From contig NZ_JONS01000003.1 of the NCBI RefSeq assembly GCF_000711965.1, forward strand, positions 107,235 to 171,234: a stretch of 64,000 nucleotides of DNA, given 5' to 3'. Below, piece by piece: positions 32,283-40,978 of this stretch (position 1 is the first letter of the stretch; the number at the start of each line of letters is the position of its first letter). Under the pieces are notes generated by a model. The model worked only from the letters and a program-made list of their open reading frames with translations, was not told the DNA's origin and did no database searches. A program made the translations under genes and the position numbers. Origin of the DNA: Actinomyces israelii DSM 43320. GTDB taxonomy: Bacteria > Actinomycetota > Actinomycetes > Actinomycetales > Actinomycetaceae.

Positions 32283-33266
32283 ATGTCGCACGCCAACCGC
32301 ACCACCGCCATTGAGGTGAGCGGCCTGACCAAGATCTTCGGACGACTGCGGGCCGTCGATGGCCTCGACCTGGCGGTCCAGCCGGGACAGGTCCACGGAT
32401 TCCTCGGCCCCAACGGAGCGGGCAAGTCCACCACCATCCGTGTCCTGCTGGGCATGTACCGCCGTGATGCCGGGACCGTCAGGGTCCTGGGCATGGATCC
32501 GCGCCGCGACGCCGCGGCGATCACCCGCACCACGGCCTATGTGCCCGGCGACGTGGCCCTGTGGCCGGGGTTGACCGGCGCCCAGACCCTGGACGCCCTG
32601 GCCGGGCTGCGCGGTGCGCGGGATCGACGGCGCGAGGAGGCGTTGGCCGAGGCCTTCAGCCTCGACCCCTCCAAACCGGTGCGCTCCTACTCCAAGGGGA
32701 ATCGGCAGAAGGTCATGCTCGTGGCCGCGCTGTCCGCCCCCTGCGAGTTGCTCATCCTCGACGAGCCCACCAGCGGCCTGGACCCGCTGCAGTCGGAGGT
32801 TTTCATGGAAGCGGTGCGCCGGGCGGCCGACGAGGGCCGCACAGTCCTCATGTCCAGCCACATCATGGCCGAGGTCGATCGCCTCTGCGACGCGGTGACG
32901 ATCATCAAGGACGGCCGAACCGTGGAGTCCGGGCCGATGGCCGAGCTGCGGCATCTGCGGGCCTCACGCATCACCTGCACGCTGCCGCCGGGAACCGATC
33001 TGTCGCTGAGGTCACCGGGCCTCCTGCGCCGCTTGCACGGGCGCATCGGCAGCAGAAGCGGCGTCACTGGTGCCGGCGCTGCTGCGCACTCGCTCGAGGC
33101 ACTGCCCCAGCCCGACGAGCAGGGGCGCTTGTCCGCCTCGATCCCCGCCGCGCAGGTCTCCATGACCTTGAGGATCCTGGTGGACGCAGGGGCCCGGGAG
33201 CTGATCTGCTCCCCGGTGTCCCTGGATGAGGTATTCCTCGAGCACTACGAGGCGGCCGCCCGATGA
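32280..33266 (+). CDS. ABC exporter ATPase
   Basis: 328 aa from the ATG at 32280 (another at 32283). Walker A GPNGAGKST, D-loop and Walker B LLILDEPTSGLDPLQ, signature YSKGNRQK (a divergent LSGGQ), switch His in MSSHIMAEVDRL. The motif AYVPGDVALWPGLTGAQTLD and the unusual signature place it with actinobacterial exporters annotated for polyketide or tetronasin-type antibiotics. The C-terminal 90 residues form a regulatory domain. It overlaps the permease gene by 4 bp (ATGA). The preceding MerR regulator suggests inducible drug efflux. Confidence 0.9.
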   Translation: MMSHANRTTAIEVSGLTKIFGRLRAVDGLDLAVQPGQVHGFLGPNGAGKSTTIRVLLGMYRRDAGTVRVLGMDPRRDAAAITRTTAYVPGDVALWPGLTGAQTLDALAGLRGARDRRREEALAEAFSLDPSKPVRSYSKGNRQKVMLVAALSAPCELLILDEPTSGLDPLQSEVFMEAVRRAADEGRTVLMSSHIMAEVDRLCDAVTIIKDGRTVESGPMAELRHLRASRITCTLPPGTDLSLRSPGLLRRLHGRIGSRSGVTGAGAAAHSLEALPQPDEQGRLSASIPAAQVSMTLRILVDAGARELICSPVSLDEVFLEHYEAAAR

Positions 33267-34897
33267 GTACCGGTCGGATGCTGATCACGGTGGCGCACGC
33301 CGCACGGCTCGAGGCGGTCCAGGAGCGGGCATGGCTTGTGGCGCTCCCGGCGACGACGGCGGCTGCAACGGCTTTGTTGTCTCCCTCCTACGCCGATACC
33401 TACCGCACGCAGGCGGATCTTGCCAAGGCTGTGGCCTCCGCCCAGAACGCCGAGACCATGCGTTTCCTCTACGGCGACCTGTCCTCTACCGCCGGCGTCG
33501 TCCAGATCGCAGTGTGGGAGCTCGGGTCCCTGACCTGCCTCATGCTGGGCATTGTCGTCACGCTGCGCGCGGTGGCCCGGTCCCGGGGCGAGGAGGACCT
33601 GGGGCGCGCAGAGCTGCTTCACTCGGCTGGGGCGGGCCCGGGGGCGCGTCTGGCCGCTCAGGTCATGACGCTGGCCCTGGAGTGTCTGCTCCTGGGCGCC
33701 GCGGCCGGGGTCGGCCTGCTCGCACTCGACAAGACCGAGGGCGCGGACGCCGCGGCCTACGGGGCCGCGGTGACGGGAACCTGTCTTCTCCTGGCCTGCA
33801 CCGCCCTGGTGGTGGGGCAGCTCGTCCAGGATGCCGCCGGTACGCGGGTCCTGTCCCTGTCTCTGCTGGGACTGCTGTTCGTCGGCTATGGCCTGCGCGC
33901 CTCCCAGGACTGGGACTGGGCGGGCCGGGTCTCACCCTTCCGACTGCGAGCCGCGATCGATCCCGGTGGGGAGAGCTCCTGGACCCCCTGCTTGTGGGCG
34001 ATCGGCGGTTGCGTCGTCCTGATCGGGGCGGCCATCGCGCTCGCCGTCCATCGCGACCTGGGCCTGGGAGTGCTCCGCCTGCGCAGCCCCTGGTCCGGTC
34101 GTCGTCTGCACGTCACCGGACCGCTGAGCCTGACGTTGGAGCTGCGCTCCAGTCAGTGCCTGGCGTGGGCCGCAGCAACCGCTCTGGTCACCGGCATCCT
34201 GGTCTCCATGGGCGAGGGCGTGGTCGACCTGGTCCGCCAGGGAGCCGTCTCCGACGACAGCCCGCTCGGTTCGCTCATGGAGGGCAAGGACGCCGGGCAG
34301 GCCTTCCTGGCATATGTCGGCGCGATCGTCGGGTCCCTGGCCGCGGGGCAGGCGATCTCACTGGTCTCCTGTTACGGCGCCGATGAGATTGCAGGACGCC
34401 TTGAGGCGGCGCATGCGACGGGCATCCGCCCCTGGCGCTTGTTGCTGTCGTGGTGGCTCACCGCGTCCCTGGGAGCAGGGCTCTCCCTGGCCGCAGCGGC
34501 GCTGGTGGCATGGTTCCTCGGGGACTCCGCTCTGGACACGGATGCCTGGGATGCGCTGCGTCTGGTGGGCGGCCAGTGGCCCGCCGCGACCGCCGCCGCG
34601 GGTCTGACTGCGGGACTGTGCGGATCCGCTCCCCGCTGGCGCGGCCTGCCCTGGGTACTGGTCCTGGCGGGGCTGGGCATCACCCAGCTGGGCGGAGTAC
34701 TGGGACTGTCCCAGAAGGTGAGAGACGCGGCCCCCTTCGCCCAGGCGGGCGAGAGCGGAAGCCTGTGGCTCATCGCCGTCGCGCTTGTGTGCCTGGGAGC
34801 GGGAGCCTTGAGGGTTGAGCAACGTGATATCGAGCTTCCGGCCTCCGGACGTGGCCTGCTGGCCGGCCTCTTGCCTACGACGCGGCGTCGCAGGTGA
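33263..34897 (+). CDS. Large ABC-2 type exporter permease
   Basis: 544 aa with about 12 membrane helices, that is, two permease halves fused. Both halves begin with a soluble stretch before the helices (LITVAHAARLEAVQERAWLVALP and TGPLSLTLELRSSQCLAWAAA). Between helices lie short Arg-rich loops such as AVARSRGEEDLGRAELLHSAG, and the second half echoes this as EIAGRLEAAHATGIRPWRLLL, a hallmark of TnrB3-like polyketide exporter permeases. It forms the transporter with the preceding ATPase. The sequence looks slightly richer in T than its neighbours, but not enough to argue for recent transfer. Confidence 0.85.
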   Translation: MSTGRMLITVAHAARLEAVQERAWLVALPATTAAATALLSPSYADTYRTQADLAKAVASAQNAETMRFLYGDLSSTAGVVQIAVWELGSLTCLMLGIVVTLRAVARSRGEEDLGRAELLHSAGAGPGARLAAQVMTLALECLLLGAAAGVGLLALDKTEGADAAAYGAAVTGTCLLLACTALVVGQLVQDAAGTRVLSLSLLGLLFVGYGLRASQDWDWAGRVSPFRLRAAIDPGGESSWTPCLWAIGGCVVLIGAAIALAVHRDLGLGVLRLRSPWSGRRLHVTGPLSLTLELRSSQCLAWAAATALVTGILVSMGEGVVDLVRQGAVSDDSPLGSLMEGKDAGQAFLAYVGAIVGSLAAGQAISLVSCYGADEIAGRLEAAHATGIRPWRLLLSWWLTASLGAGLSLAAAALVAWFLGDSALDTDAWDALRLVGGQWPAATAAAGLTAGLCGSAPRWRGLPWVLVLAGLGITQLGGVLGLSQKVRDAAPFAQAGESGSLWLIAVALVCLGAGALRVEQRDIELPASGRGLLAGLLPTTRRRR

Positions 34898-34990
34898 GGA
34901 TCGGGACGTGCCCGGCGTCCCGCCAACCGCCCTGGCCATTCCTCCCACCACCATCGTCCGAGAACCGGACGCGATTGAAAGGAGACAGAT

Positions 34991-35464
34991 GTGAAAGCAC
35001 TGCTGATCGTGGAGTCCTGCTTCGGGAGCACCCGGGCACTCGCCGAGGAGACTGCAACAGGCTTGCGGGAGGGCGGCGCCCAGGCCGACATCGTCCCGGC
35101 ATCCCAGGCACCACCGGCAGTCCCCGACGATGTTTCTCTCCTCATCCTGGCCGCCCCCACCCACAACCGGGGGCTGCCGACCCCGTCCTCCAGACGCTCG
35201 GCCCAGGCCAAGGGCGGATCCCCTGAGGAGCCCGGCATCCGCGAGTGGCTGGAGGCCGCGACCATCCCCGAGGGAGCGCGCGTGCTCGCCATCGACACGG
35301 TCACCCAGCGCAGCTGGATCAGCGGCTCCGCCGCCAAGCGGATCGCCAAGATGCTCGGGCGCCGGAACGTGGACACTCGCAGCTTCGTCGTCGCAAGCGG
35401 CCAGGGGCCTCTCACCGAGGAGGAGGCACGGGCGGCCCGCACCTGGGCCGCTGGACTCGTCTGA
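34991..35464 (+). CDS. Flavodoxin-like protein
   Basis: 157 aa from GTG 34991 with a perfect ribosome site (AAAGGAGACAGAT). The N-terminal strand-loop KALLIVESCFGSTRALAEETA carries the FMN-phosphate-binding loop (SCFGST), followed by LLILAAPTHNRGLPTPSSR, where flavodoxins have an aromatic FMN-stacking loop, and a C-terminal FVVASGQGPLTEEE. The stacking aromatic residues are not obvious, so the cofactor affinity is unclear. It is separated from the exporter by 93 bp that hold only the ribosome site. Likely a small electron carrier or flavodoxin-fold protein. Confidence 0.8.
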   Translation: MKALLIVESCFGSTRALAEETATGLREGGAQADIVPASQAPPAVPDDVSLLILAAPTHNRGLPTPSSRRSAQAKGGSPEEPGIREWLEAATIPEGARVLAIDTVTQRSWISGSAAKRIAKMLGRRNVDTRSFVVASGQGPLTEEEARAARTWAAGLV

Positions 35465-35535
35465 CGCGCTGCTTCCCGAGGCCCCCAACGGCCGCCCTCC
35501 TCACCCACCACCCCGAATCCGTCACAGGAGTTCTC

Positions 35536-36024
35536 ATGCCAATCACATCGTCCGCACCATCGACGCGATACGAAGCGAACGCGCCGACGTCGACCGGCCC
35601 AGCACCGCAAGCCTTCGGCCCGGCCTGGGCGTCAGTGATCGCGGGTGTCATCCTGGCGGCCGCGGCCCTGGTCGACCAGCTGATCGGGCACTGGACGGCC
35701 CGCGACAGCGAGGCGCACTACGCCCCCTTCGGCACGCTCCCCGACCCGGCGGTGCTGACGACCTTCTTGGCCGTCAGCGCCCTGGTCTTCGCCGCATGCA
35801 TGTACCCGGCGGTCCGTCAGGCCCGGCGGGGCCGGCACGTGCGCGCGGCACTCACCTCGGGGGCGTGCGTCCTCGTCTGGGGCGCCGTCGCCGCCGTGGC
35901 GAGCCTCGCCTACGAGTACGGCGACTACGTCCTGTCACCCGCGTGGCGGCTCGGGCCCTGGCTGCTCCCCCTGGCGGCCCTGGGCGCCGCGATCCGTTCC
36001 GGGAAGGCGGGGCTCAGGCGCTGA
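35536..36024 (+). CDS. Small four-helix membrane protein, unknown
   Basis: 162 aa from the ATG at 35536 (ACAGGAGTTCTC upstream). An N-terminal hydrophilic Ser/Thr/Pro stretch (1-28), then four predicted helices: WASVIAGVILAAAALVDQLI, VLTTFLAVSALVFAACMY, ALTSGACVLVWGAVAAVASL and PWLLPLAALGAAI. The longest loop (about 50-70) is hydrophilic and follows helix 1. No family recognised. It follows the flavodoxin gene by 71 bp and its 3' end overlaps the convergent DUF350 gene by 11 bp. Confidence 0.7.
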   Translation: MPITSSAPSTRYEANAPTSTGPAPQAFGPAWASVIAGVILAAAALVDQLIGHWTARDSEAHYAPFGTLPDPAVLTTFLAVSALVFAACMYPAVRQARRGRHVRAALTSGACVLVWGAVAAVASLAYEYGDYVLSPAWRLGPWLLPLAALGAAIRSGKAGLRR

Positions 36025-36280
36025 TGGTCGCCGAGATAATGATGGCGATCGCAATGGCGGTCCCCGCGAAGGCCAGGCCGAGCCCCGGGTTCTGATCCTC
36101 GATCAGCTCCCTGCGAAGATCCAGCTTGAAGATCAGGTTGATCAGCCAGGCGAAGAGCATGAGAAGCAGGACGCCCAGGACCGCATAGAGCACGGTGGCG
36201 AGAATGACCATTCCGTTGAGCCCAGCCGGCAGTCCCGAGTCATCGGCCGTGCTCACGGCCGTGCTCACGAGCTGGTGCAT
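36014..36280 (-). CDS. DUF350 small membrane protein
   Basis: 88 aa. Two hydrophobic segments: about 24-50 (MVILATVLYAVLGVLLLMLF) and about 68-86 (GLAFAGTAIAIAIIISATI), separated by FKLDLRRELIEDQNPGLGL. The pattern 'D-L-R-x-E-L-x-E-D-x-N-x-x-L' is the DUF350/YjfL family core. The function is unknown; members often sit with spermidine-synthase-like or stress genes, which is not the case here. Ribosome site GGGGGAGG lies 5 nt before the ATG. The 207-bp gap upstream also contains a cluster of related GAGATAC/AGTACTGAG motifs (about 36300-36345) in the leader. Confidence 0.8.
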   Translation of the reverse strand: MHQLVSTAVSTADDSGLPAGLNGMVILATVLYAVLGVLLLMLFAWLINLIFKLDLRRELIEDQNPGLGLAFAGTAIAIAIIISATISA

Positions 36281-36423
36281 GGAGCCTCCCCCTTCATCGC
36301 TTCCTCAGTACTTCTCAGTATCTCGGTATCTCGGCGCTCGCTGAGCGGATACTCGCGGAACGCATGGACGGACCCTAGCAAGGGCGCTCGAAGGCGGGCA
36401 ATACACGGTCCGCCCGCCGCCGT

Positions 36424-36437
36424 GGGGAGATCTCCCC
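36424..36437. terminator. Perfect 14-bp palindrome after the suf operon
   Basis: GGGGAGATCTCCCC between sufT (stop at 36488) and the DUF350 gene. It could end suf transcription or act as a protein-binding site upstream of the DUF350 gene; neither U-tract nor promoter is clear. Confidence 0.4.
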
Positions 36438-36487
36438 GACCCTGCCGCCGGAACCGGCTCGCCCGAGTACGGCCCGCGGCACCCGGT

Positions 36488-36868
36488 TCAGACGTTGAAG
36501 CCCAGAGCGCGCAGCTGCTCGCGGCCCTCGGGGGTGATCTTGTCCGGGCCCCACGGCGGCAGCCACACCCACTGGATGCGGACCTTGTCGGCGATGAGGC
36601 CGAGGGCCTGCTGGGCCTGCTCCTCGATGACGTCGGTCAGCGGGCAGGCCGCGGTCGTCAGCGTCATGTCGAGCACGATCGTGCCGTCGGGCTCGATGGC
36701 GACGCCGTAGAGCAGGCCGAGGTCGACGACGTTGATGCCGAGCTCGGGGTCGATGACGTCGCGCAGGGCCTCCTCGATCGCCGCGACGTCGGCATCGCCG
36801 CCGACGGCCGGGGTGTGCTGGGCGGCCATGGGGTTGTCCGGGCCGGCGGCACGGGTCTCGCTCATCAT
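36488..36868 (-). CDS. sufT: SufT/MIP18-like Fe-S assembly factor
   Basis: 126 aa. The DUF59 domain: ALRDVIDPELGINVVDLGLLYGV (the conserved DPE), the reactive Cys in LTTAACPLTDVIEEQ and a C-terminal VWLPPWGPDKITPEGREQLR. SufT-type proteins help maturation of Fe-S proteins. It is the last gene of the suf operon, 9 nt after sufU, with its own strong ribosome site (AAGGAGGAGCC). The N-terminal 25 residues are hydrophilic and variable. Two ATG codons stand in tandem at the start. Confidence 0.94.
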   Translation of the reverse strand: MMSETRAAGPDNPMAAQHTPAVGGDADVAAIEEALRDVIDPELGINVVDLGLLYGVAIEPDGTIVLDMTLTTAACPLTDVIEEQAQQALGLIADKVRIQWVWLPPWGPDKITPEGREQLRALGFNV

Positions 36869-36877
36869 GGCTCCTCC

Positions 36878-37390
36878 TTAGGTTGATGGTGAGGTCGCGT
36901 GAGATTCAGGGGCGTCCGGCCGGGCCCGGTCAGGCCCGGCCGGCGGCACCGCGCCGGCCTTGACCAGGGCGTCCTTGAGCGCCATCCACCCCAGGAGGGC
37001 GCACTTGACGCGGTTGGGGTACTTCGAGACGCCCTCGAAGGCGGCGCCGTCCTCGAGCTCGTCCAGGACGGCGTCCCCCACGCCGCGTCCGCGGGAGTGC
37101 ATGAGGACGTCGAAGTCCTTCTCCAGGCGGGCGACCGTGGCCAGGTCGGCGCCGTCGACGAGGTCGTGCATGACGGAGATGGAGGCCTGGGAGATCGAGC
37201 AGCCGTCGCCCTCCCAGCCCACGGCGATGACCCTGCCGTCCCGGACGCGCACCCCCAGCTCGATGTCGTCGCCGCAGGTGGGGTTGACCTGGTGGCTGGT
37301 CGCGTCGGGATCGGTCAGGGCTCCATGCCCGTGCCGCTCGCGGGAGTGGTCGAGGATCACCTGCTGGTAGAGCTGGTCGAGGTCGTTCAT
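36878..37390 (-). CDS. sufU: SufU sulfur-transfer/scaffold protein
   Basis: 170 aa from the ATG at 37390, 2 nt after the sufS stop. SufU accepts sulfur from SufS via a zinc-bound site. Ligands: Cys39 and Asp41 (NPTCGDDIELGV), Cys in GDGCSISQASISVM and Cys in NRVKCALLGWMALKDAL. The insertion between the second and third Cys, including RGRGVGDAVLDELEDG, is typical of SufU compared with IscU. The last 25 residues are Pro/Asp/Ala-rich and probably disordered. No sufE lies in the operon, so SufU is the sulfur acceptor here. Confidence 0.96.
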   Translation of the reverse strand: MNDLDQLYQQVILDHSRERHGHGALTDPDATSHQVNPTCGDDIELGVRVRDGRVIAVGWEGDGCSISQASISVMHDLVDGADLATVARLEKDFDVLMHSRGRGVGDAVLDELEDGAAFEGVSKYPNRVKCALLGWMALKDALVKAGAVPPAGPDRARPDAPESHATSPST

Positions 37391-37392
37391 GC

Positions 37393-38730
37393 TCACCTTC
37401 GGAAGTAGCTGCGGACCGAGGCGACGGCCTCGAGGAGGCGATCGGCCTCGGCGGAGGTGCTGGTCGGCCCGAAGGATACCCGCGACGAGGACGCCACGCC
37501 GAAGTGCGCGTGGATCGGCTGGGCGCAGTGGTGCCCGGTGCGCACGGCCACGCCGGCGGCGTCGAGGACCTGCCCGACGTCGTGGGGGTGGACGCCGGCG
37601 ACGGTGAAGGCGACGACGCCGAGGCGCCCGGTCGTGTCGGCCGGGCCCAGCAGGCGCACTCCCTCGATGGCGGCGAGCCCGTCGAGCACCCGCCGGGTGA
37701 GCGCCAGCTCCCCCGCGTGGAGGCGGTCCATGCCCAGTCGCGCCAGGTAGCCGACCGCCGTGCCCCAGCCCGCCGCCTGGGCCAGCGGCTGGCTGCCGGC
37801 CTCGAACCGGGCGGGGGCGGGCATGTAGGTCGAGGACTCCATGGTGACGACCTCGATTATGGAGCCGCCGGTGAGCACCGGCGGCATGGCGTCGAGCAGC
37901 GCCTCGGTGGCCACCAGCGCGCCGACGCCGGTGGGGCCGAGCATCTTGTGGCTGGAGAGGGCCATGGCGTCCACGCCGGCGTCGGACAGGGCGGCGAAGT
38001 CGAGCGGCAGGTGGGCCGCCGACTGGCAGGTGTCCAGCACGACGAGCGCGCCGGCCGCGCGGGCCGCCGGCAGGATGTCTGCCAGGGGCGTGATCGCCCC
38101 GGTGACGTTCGAGGCGTGGGTCAGGGCGAGCACGCGGGTGCGGTCGGTGACGGCGTCGGCTGTGGCCGGGTCGATGCGCCCGTCCTCGGTCAGGTCGAGC
38201 CAGCGCAGGCCCGCCCCGGTGCGGGCGGCGAGCTCCTGCCAGGGCACGAGGTTGGCGTGGTGCTCAGCGCGGGTGACGACGATCTCGTCGCCCGCACCGA
38301 CCGCCAGACGGCGGGCGGGGTCGGCGTCGTCCGCGGCCGCCCCCCCGCGCGCGGCGGGACGGCCGAGGCTGGCGTGCCCGATCGCCAGGGCCACGAGGTT
38401 GATCGCCTCGGTCGCGTTCTTGGTGAAGACGAGCTGGCCGCCCCGGGCGCCGACGAAGGCGGCGACGGCGTCGCGGGCGTCCTCCCAGGACTGGGTGGCC
38501 TCGTCGGCGATCTGGTAGGTGGAGCGCCCGGCCGCGCCGTTGCTCAGGGAGAGGAACTCCGCCTCCCGGGCCATGACGCAGGAGGGCTTCTGAGACGTCG
38601 CGGCCCAGTCGAGGTAGGCCAGCGGCTCCCCGTTGCGGGCGGGCCGCTCCAGGTAGGGGAAGTCGGCGCGGACGGCGTCGACCTCGGCCGCGGTCAGCGG
38701 CCGGACCGCCTCCGGATCGTGCAGTGTCAT
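37393..38730 (-). CDS. sufS: Cysteine desulfurase SufS
   Basis: 445 aa from the ATG at 38730 (CCAGGAGGCGC upstream). PLP enzyme that removes sulfur from cysteine as a persulfide. Motifs: FPYLERPARNGEPLAYLDWAA at the start, AEHHANLVPW (His stacking on PLP), VLDTCQSAAHLPLDF, the PLP lysine in SSHKMLGPTG, and the persulfide Cys in RTGHHCAQPIHAHFG. An Ala/Gly/Asp-rich insert of about 20 residues lies near 130-150 (GRPAARGGAAADDADPARR). It lies between sufC and sufU. Confidence 0.97.
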   Translation of the reverse strand: MTLHDPEAVRPLTAAEVDAVRADFPYLERPARNGEPLAYLDWAATSQKPSCVMAREAEFLSLSNGAAGRSTYQIADEATQSWEDARDAVAAFVGARGGQLVFTKNATEAINLVALAIGHASLGRPAARGGAAADDADPARRLAVGAGDEIVVTRAEHHANLVPWQELAARTGAGLRWLDLTEDGRIDPATADAVTDRTRVLALTHASNVTGAITPLADILPAARAAGALVVLDTCQSAAHLPLDFAALSDAGVDAMALSSHKMLGPTGVGALVATEALLDAMPPVLTGGSIIEVVTMESSTYMPAPARFEAGSQPLAQAAGWGTAVGYLARLGMDRLHAGELALTRRVLDGLAAIEGVRLLGPADTTGRLGVVAFTVAGVHPHDVGQVLDAAGVAVRTGHHCAQPIHAHFGVASSSRVSFGPTSTSAEADRLLEAVASVRSYFRR

Positions 38731-38802
38731 GGGTATTGCGCCTCCTGGCGAGAATCGGGCAGCGGCTGAGGGCACAGGCGGGCGGGCCGTGCCCCGAGCG
38801 CC

Positions 38803-39558
<756 letters not shown>

Positions 39559-39623
39559 GTGTGTTCTTCCGGGGGAAAGTCTGTTCAATGTGTCGTGGGG
39601 GCGGGTGCCGCCGCTCTCAGGGC

Positions 39624-40886
39624 TCAGGCCGTGTCGTCAGAGTCGTCAGAGTCGTCAGAGTCGTCGGGCTCGCGGGCGGAGACGAGGCCGGTGAGCTCGA
39701 GCTCCTTCTCAATGGCGGCCATGAGCCGCTCCTCGACCTCGGGGACGCCGATCTCGGCGACGATCTCGTTGAAGAAGCCCAGGACGACCAGGCGGCGGGC
39801 CTCGATCTCGGGGATGCCGCGGGCGCGCAGGTAGAACAGCTGCTGGTCGTCGAAGCGGCCGGTGGCGCTGGCGTGGCCCGCCCCTTCGATATTGCCGTTC
39901 TCGATCTCGAGGTTGGGGATGGAGTCGGCCTTGGCGCCCTCGGTCAGGACGAGGTTGCGGTTGAGCTCGTAGGTGTCGGTGCCGCGGGCGCCGGCGCCGA
40001 TGAGGCAGTCCCCCACCCACACGGCGTGGGCGCCCCTGCCCTGGAGGGCGCCCTTGTAGGTGATGCGCGAGTAGCAGTGCGGCTCGGTGTGGGCGACGTA
40101 GGGGCGGTGCTCCTGGTGCTGGCCGGCGTCGGTGAAGTAGACGCCGAAGGCCTCGATGCGCCCGCCCTCCCCGCAGAAGCCGAGGTCGGAGCAGATGCGC
40201 ACGTCCCCGCCGAGGCTCACGACGACGTGCCTGAGGACGCCGTGCCCCTCAACGCGCACCCGGTGGTTGGAGGCGTGGACGGCGGCGTCCTCCCAGCCTT
40301 GGACGGTCACCAGGGTCAGCTCGGCGCCGTCGGCGACGGCGACCTCCACGCCCTGGGTCAGCGCCGCGGTGCCGGTGTGGTCCAGGAGCACCGTGCCCCT
40401 GGCGCCCGGCTGCGCGGCGATGTGGATGTGCTGGGCGGTGGGGAGGTCGAGACCCGGGTCGTGGCCCGCAACGGTCAGGCGGACGGCGCGGTCCAGCTCG
40501 GCGCCGGCGGTGAGCGTCAGCACGGTGGCCTCGGTGAAGCCGGCCCAGGCCGTGATGCCGGTGCGGTCCACGGGCGCGCCGACGGAGCCGATGCGGGCGT
40601 CGTCGCGGGTGACGGTCTCGACCGTGACGCCCCGGGGGGCGTCCACGGCGGCGTCGAGGGCCCCGCCCCCGCCGGTCGCCGCGCGGACGGCCTCGAGGTC
40701 GAACAGGGGGGCGAAGCGCCTCATGGGGGTGAAGCGCCACTCCTCCTCGCGGCCGCCCGGCACCGGGATGTCGGCCGGCTCGAAGGACGTGGGCCGGTCG
40801 GCCCGCGAGGAGACGTAACGGGCGGGGCCGTGGGAGTGTGCTCCCTCCAGCGACGCGTGCGAGTGGTCGGTGAGAAGATCGGGCAT
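39624..40886 (-). CDS. sufD: Fe-S assembly protein SufD
   Basis: 420 aa from the ATG at 40886. Beta-helix partner of SufB. Features: PGGREEEWRFTPMRRFAPLF near the N-terminus, YVAHTEPHCYSRITYKGALQ, the conserved ENGNIEGAGHASATGRFDDQ stretch, and QLFYLRARGIPEIEARRL followed by VLGFFNEIV at the C-terminus, as in all SufD. The protein ends in DSD repeats from a 9-bp tandem repeat (about 39634-39665). The N-terminal 30 residues are His/Ser-rich. The gap to sufB is 92 bp. Confidence 0.96.
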   Translation of the reverse strand: MPDLLTDHSHASLEGAHSHGPARYVSSRADRPTSFEPADIPVPGGREEEWRFTPMRRFAPLFDLEAVRAATGGGGALDAAVDAPRGVTVETVTRDDARIGSVGAPVDRTGITAWAGFTEATVLTLTAGAELDRAVRLTVAGHDPGLDLPTAQHIHIAAQPGARGTVLLDHTGTAALTQGVEVAVADGAELTLVTVQGWEDAAVHASNHRVRVEGHGVLRHVVVSLGGDVRICSDLGFCGEGGRIEAFGVYFTDAGQHQEHRPYVAHTEPHCYSRITYKGALQGRGAHAVWVGDCLIGAGARGTDTYELNRNLVLTEGAKADSIPNLEIENGNIEGAGHASATGRFDDQQLFYLRARGIPEIEARRLVVLGFFNEIVAEIGVPEVEERLMAAIEKELELTGLVSAREPDDSDDSDDSDDTA

Positions 40887-40978
40887 TGAGCACTCCTGTG
40901 CCGGGCGGTGCCCGGCGGCTGGTGGGATCATGATGAGGACGTGGGCGAGGCCGGCGGGAGCCGGTGGTGTCGGCGGCC

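Noticed and set aside
33263..34897. Exporter locus considered as recently acquired because it looks slightly richer in T
   Set aside because: The difference is small by eye and there are no repeats, integrase or tRNA nearby.
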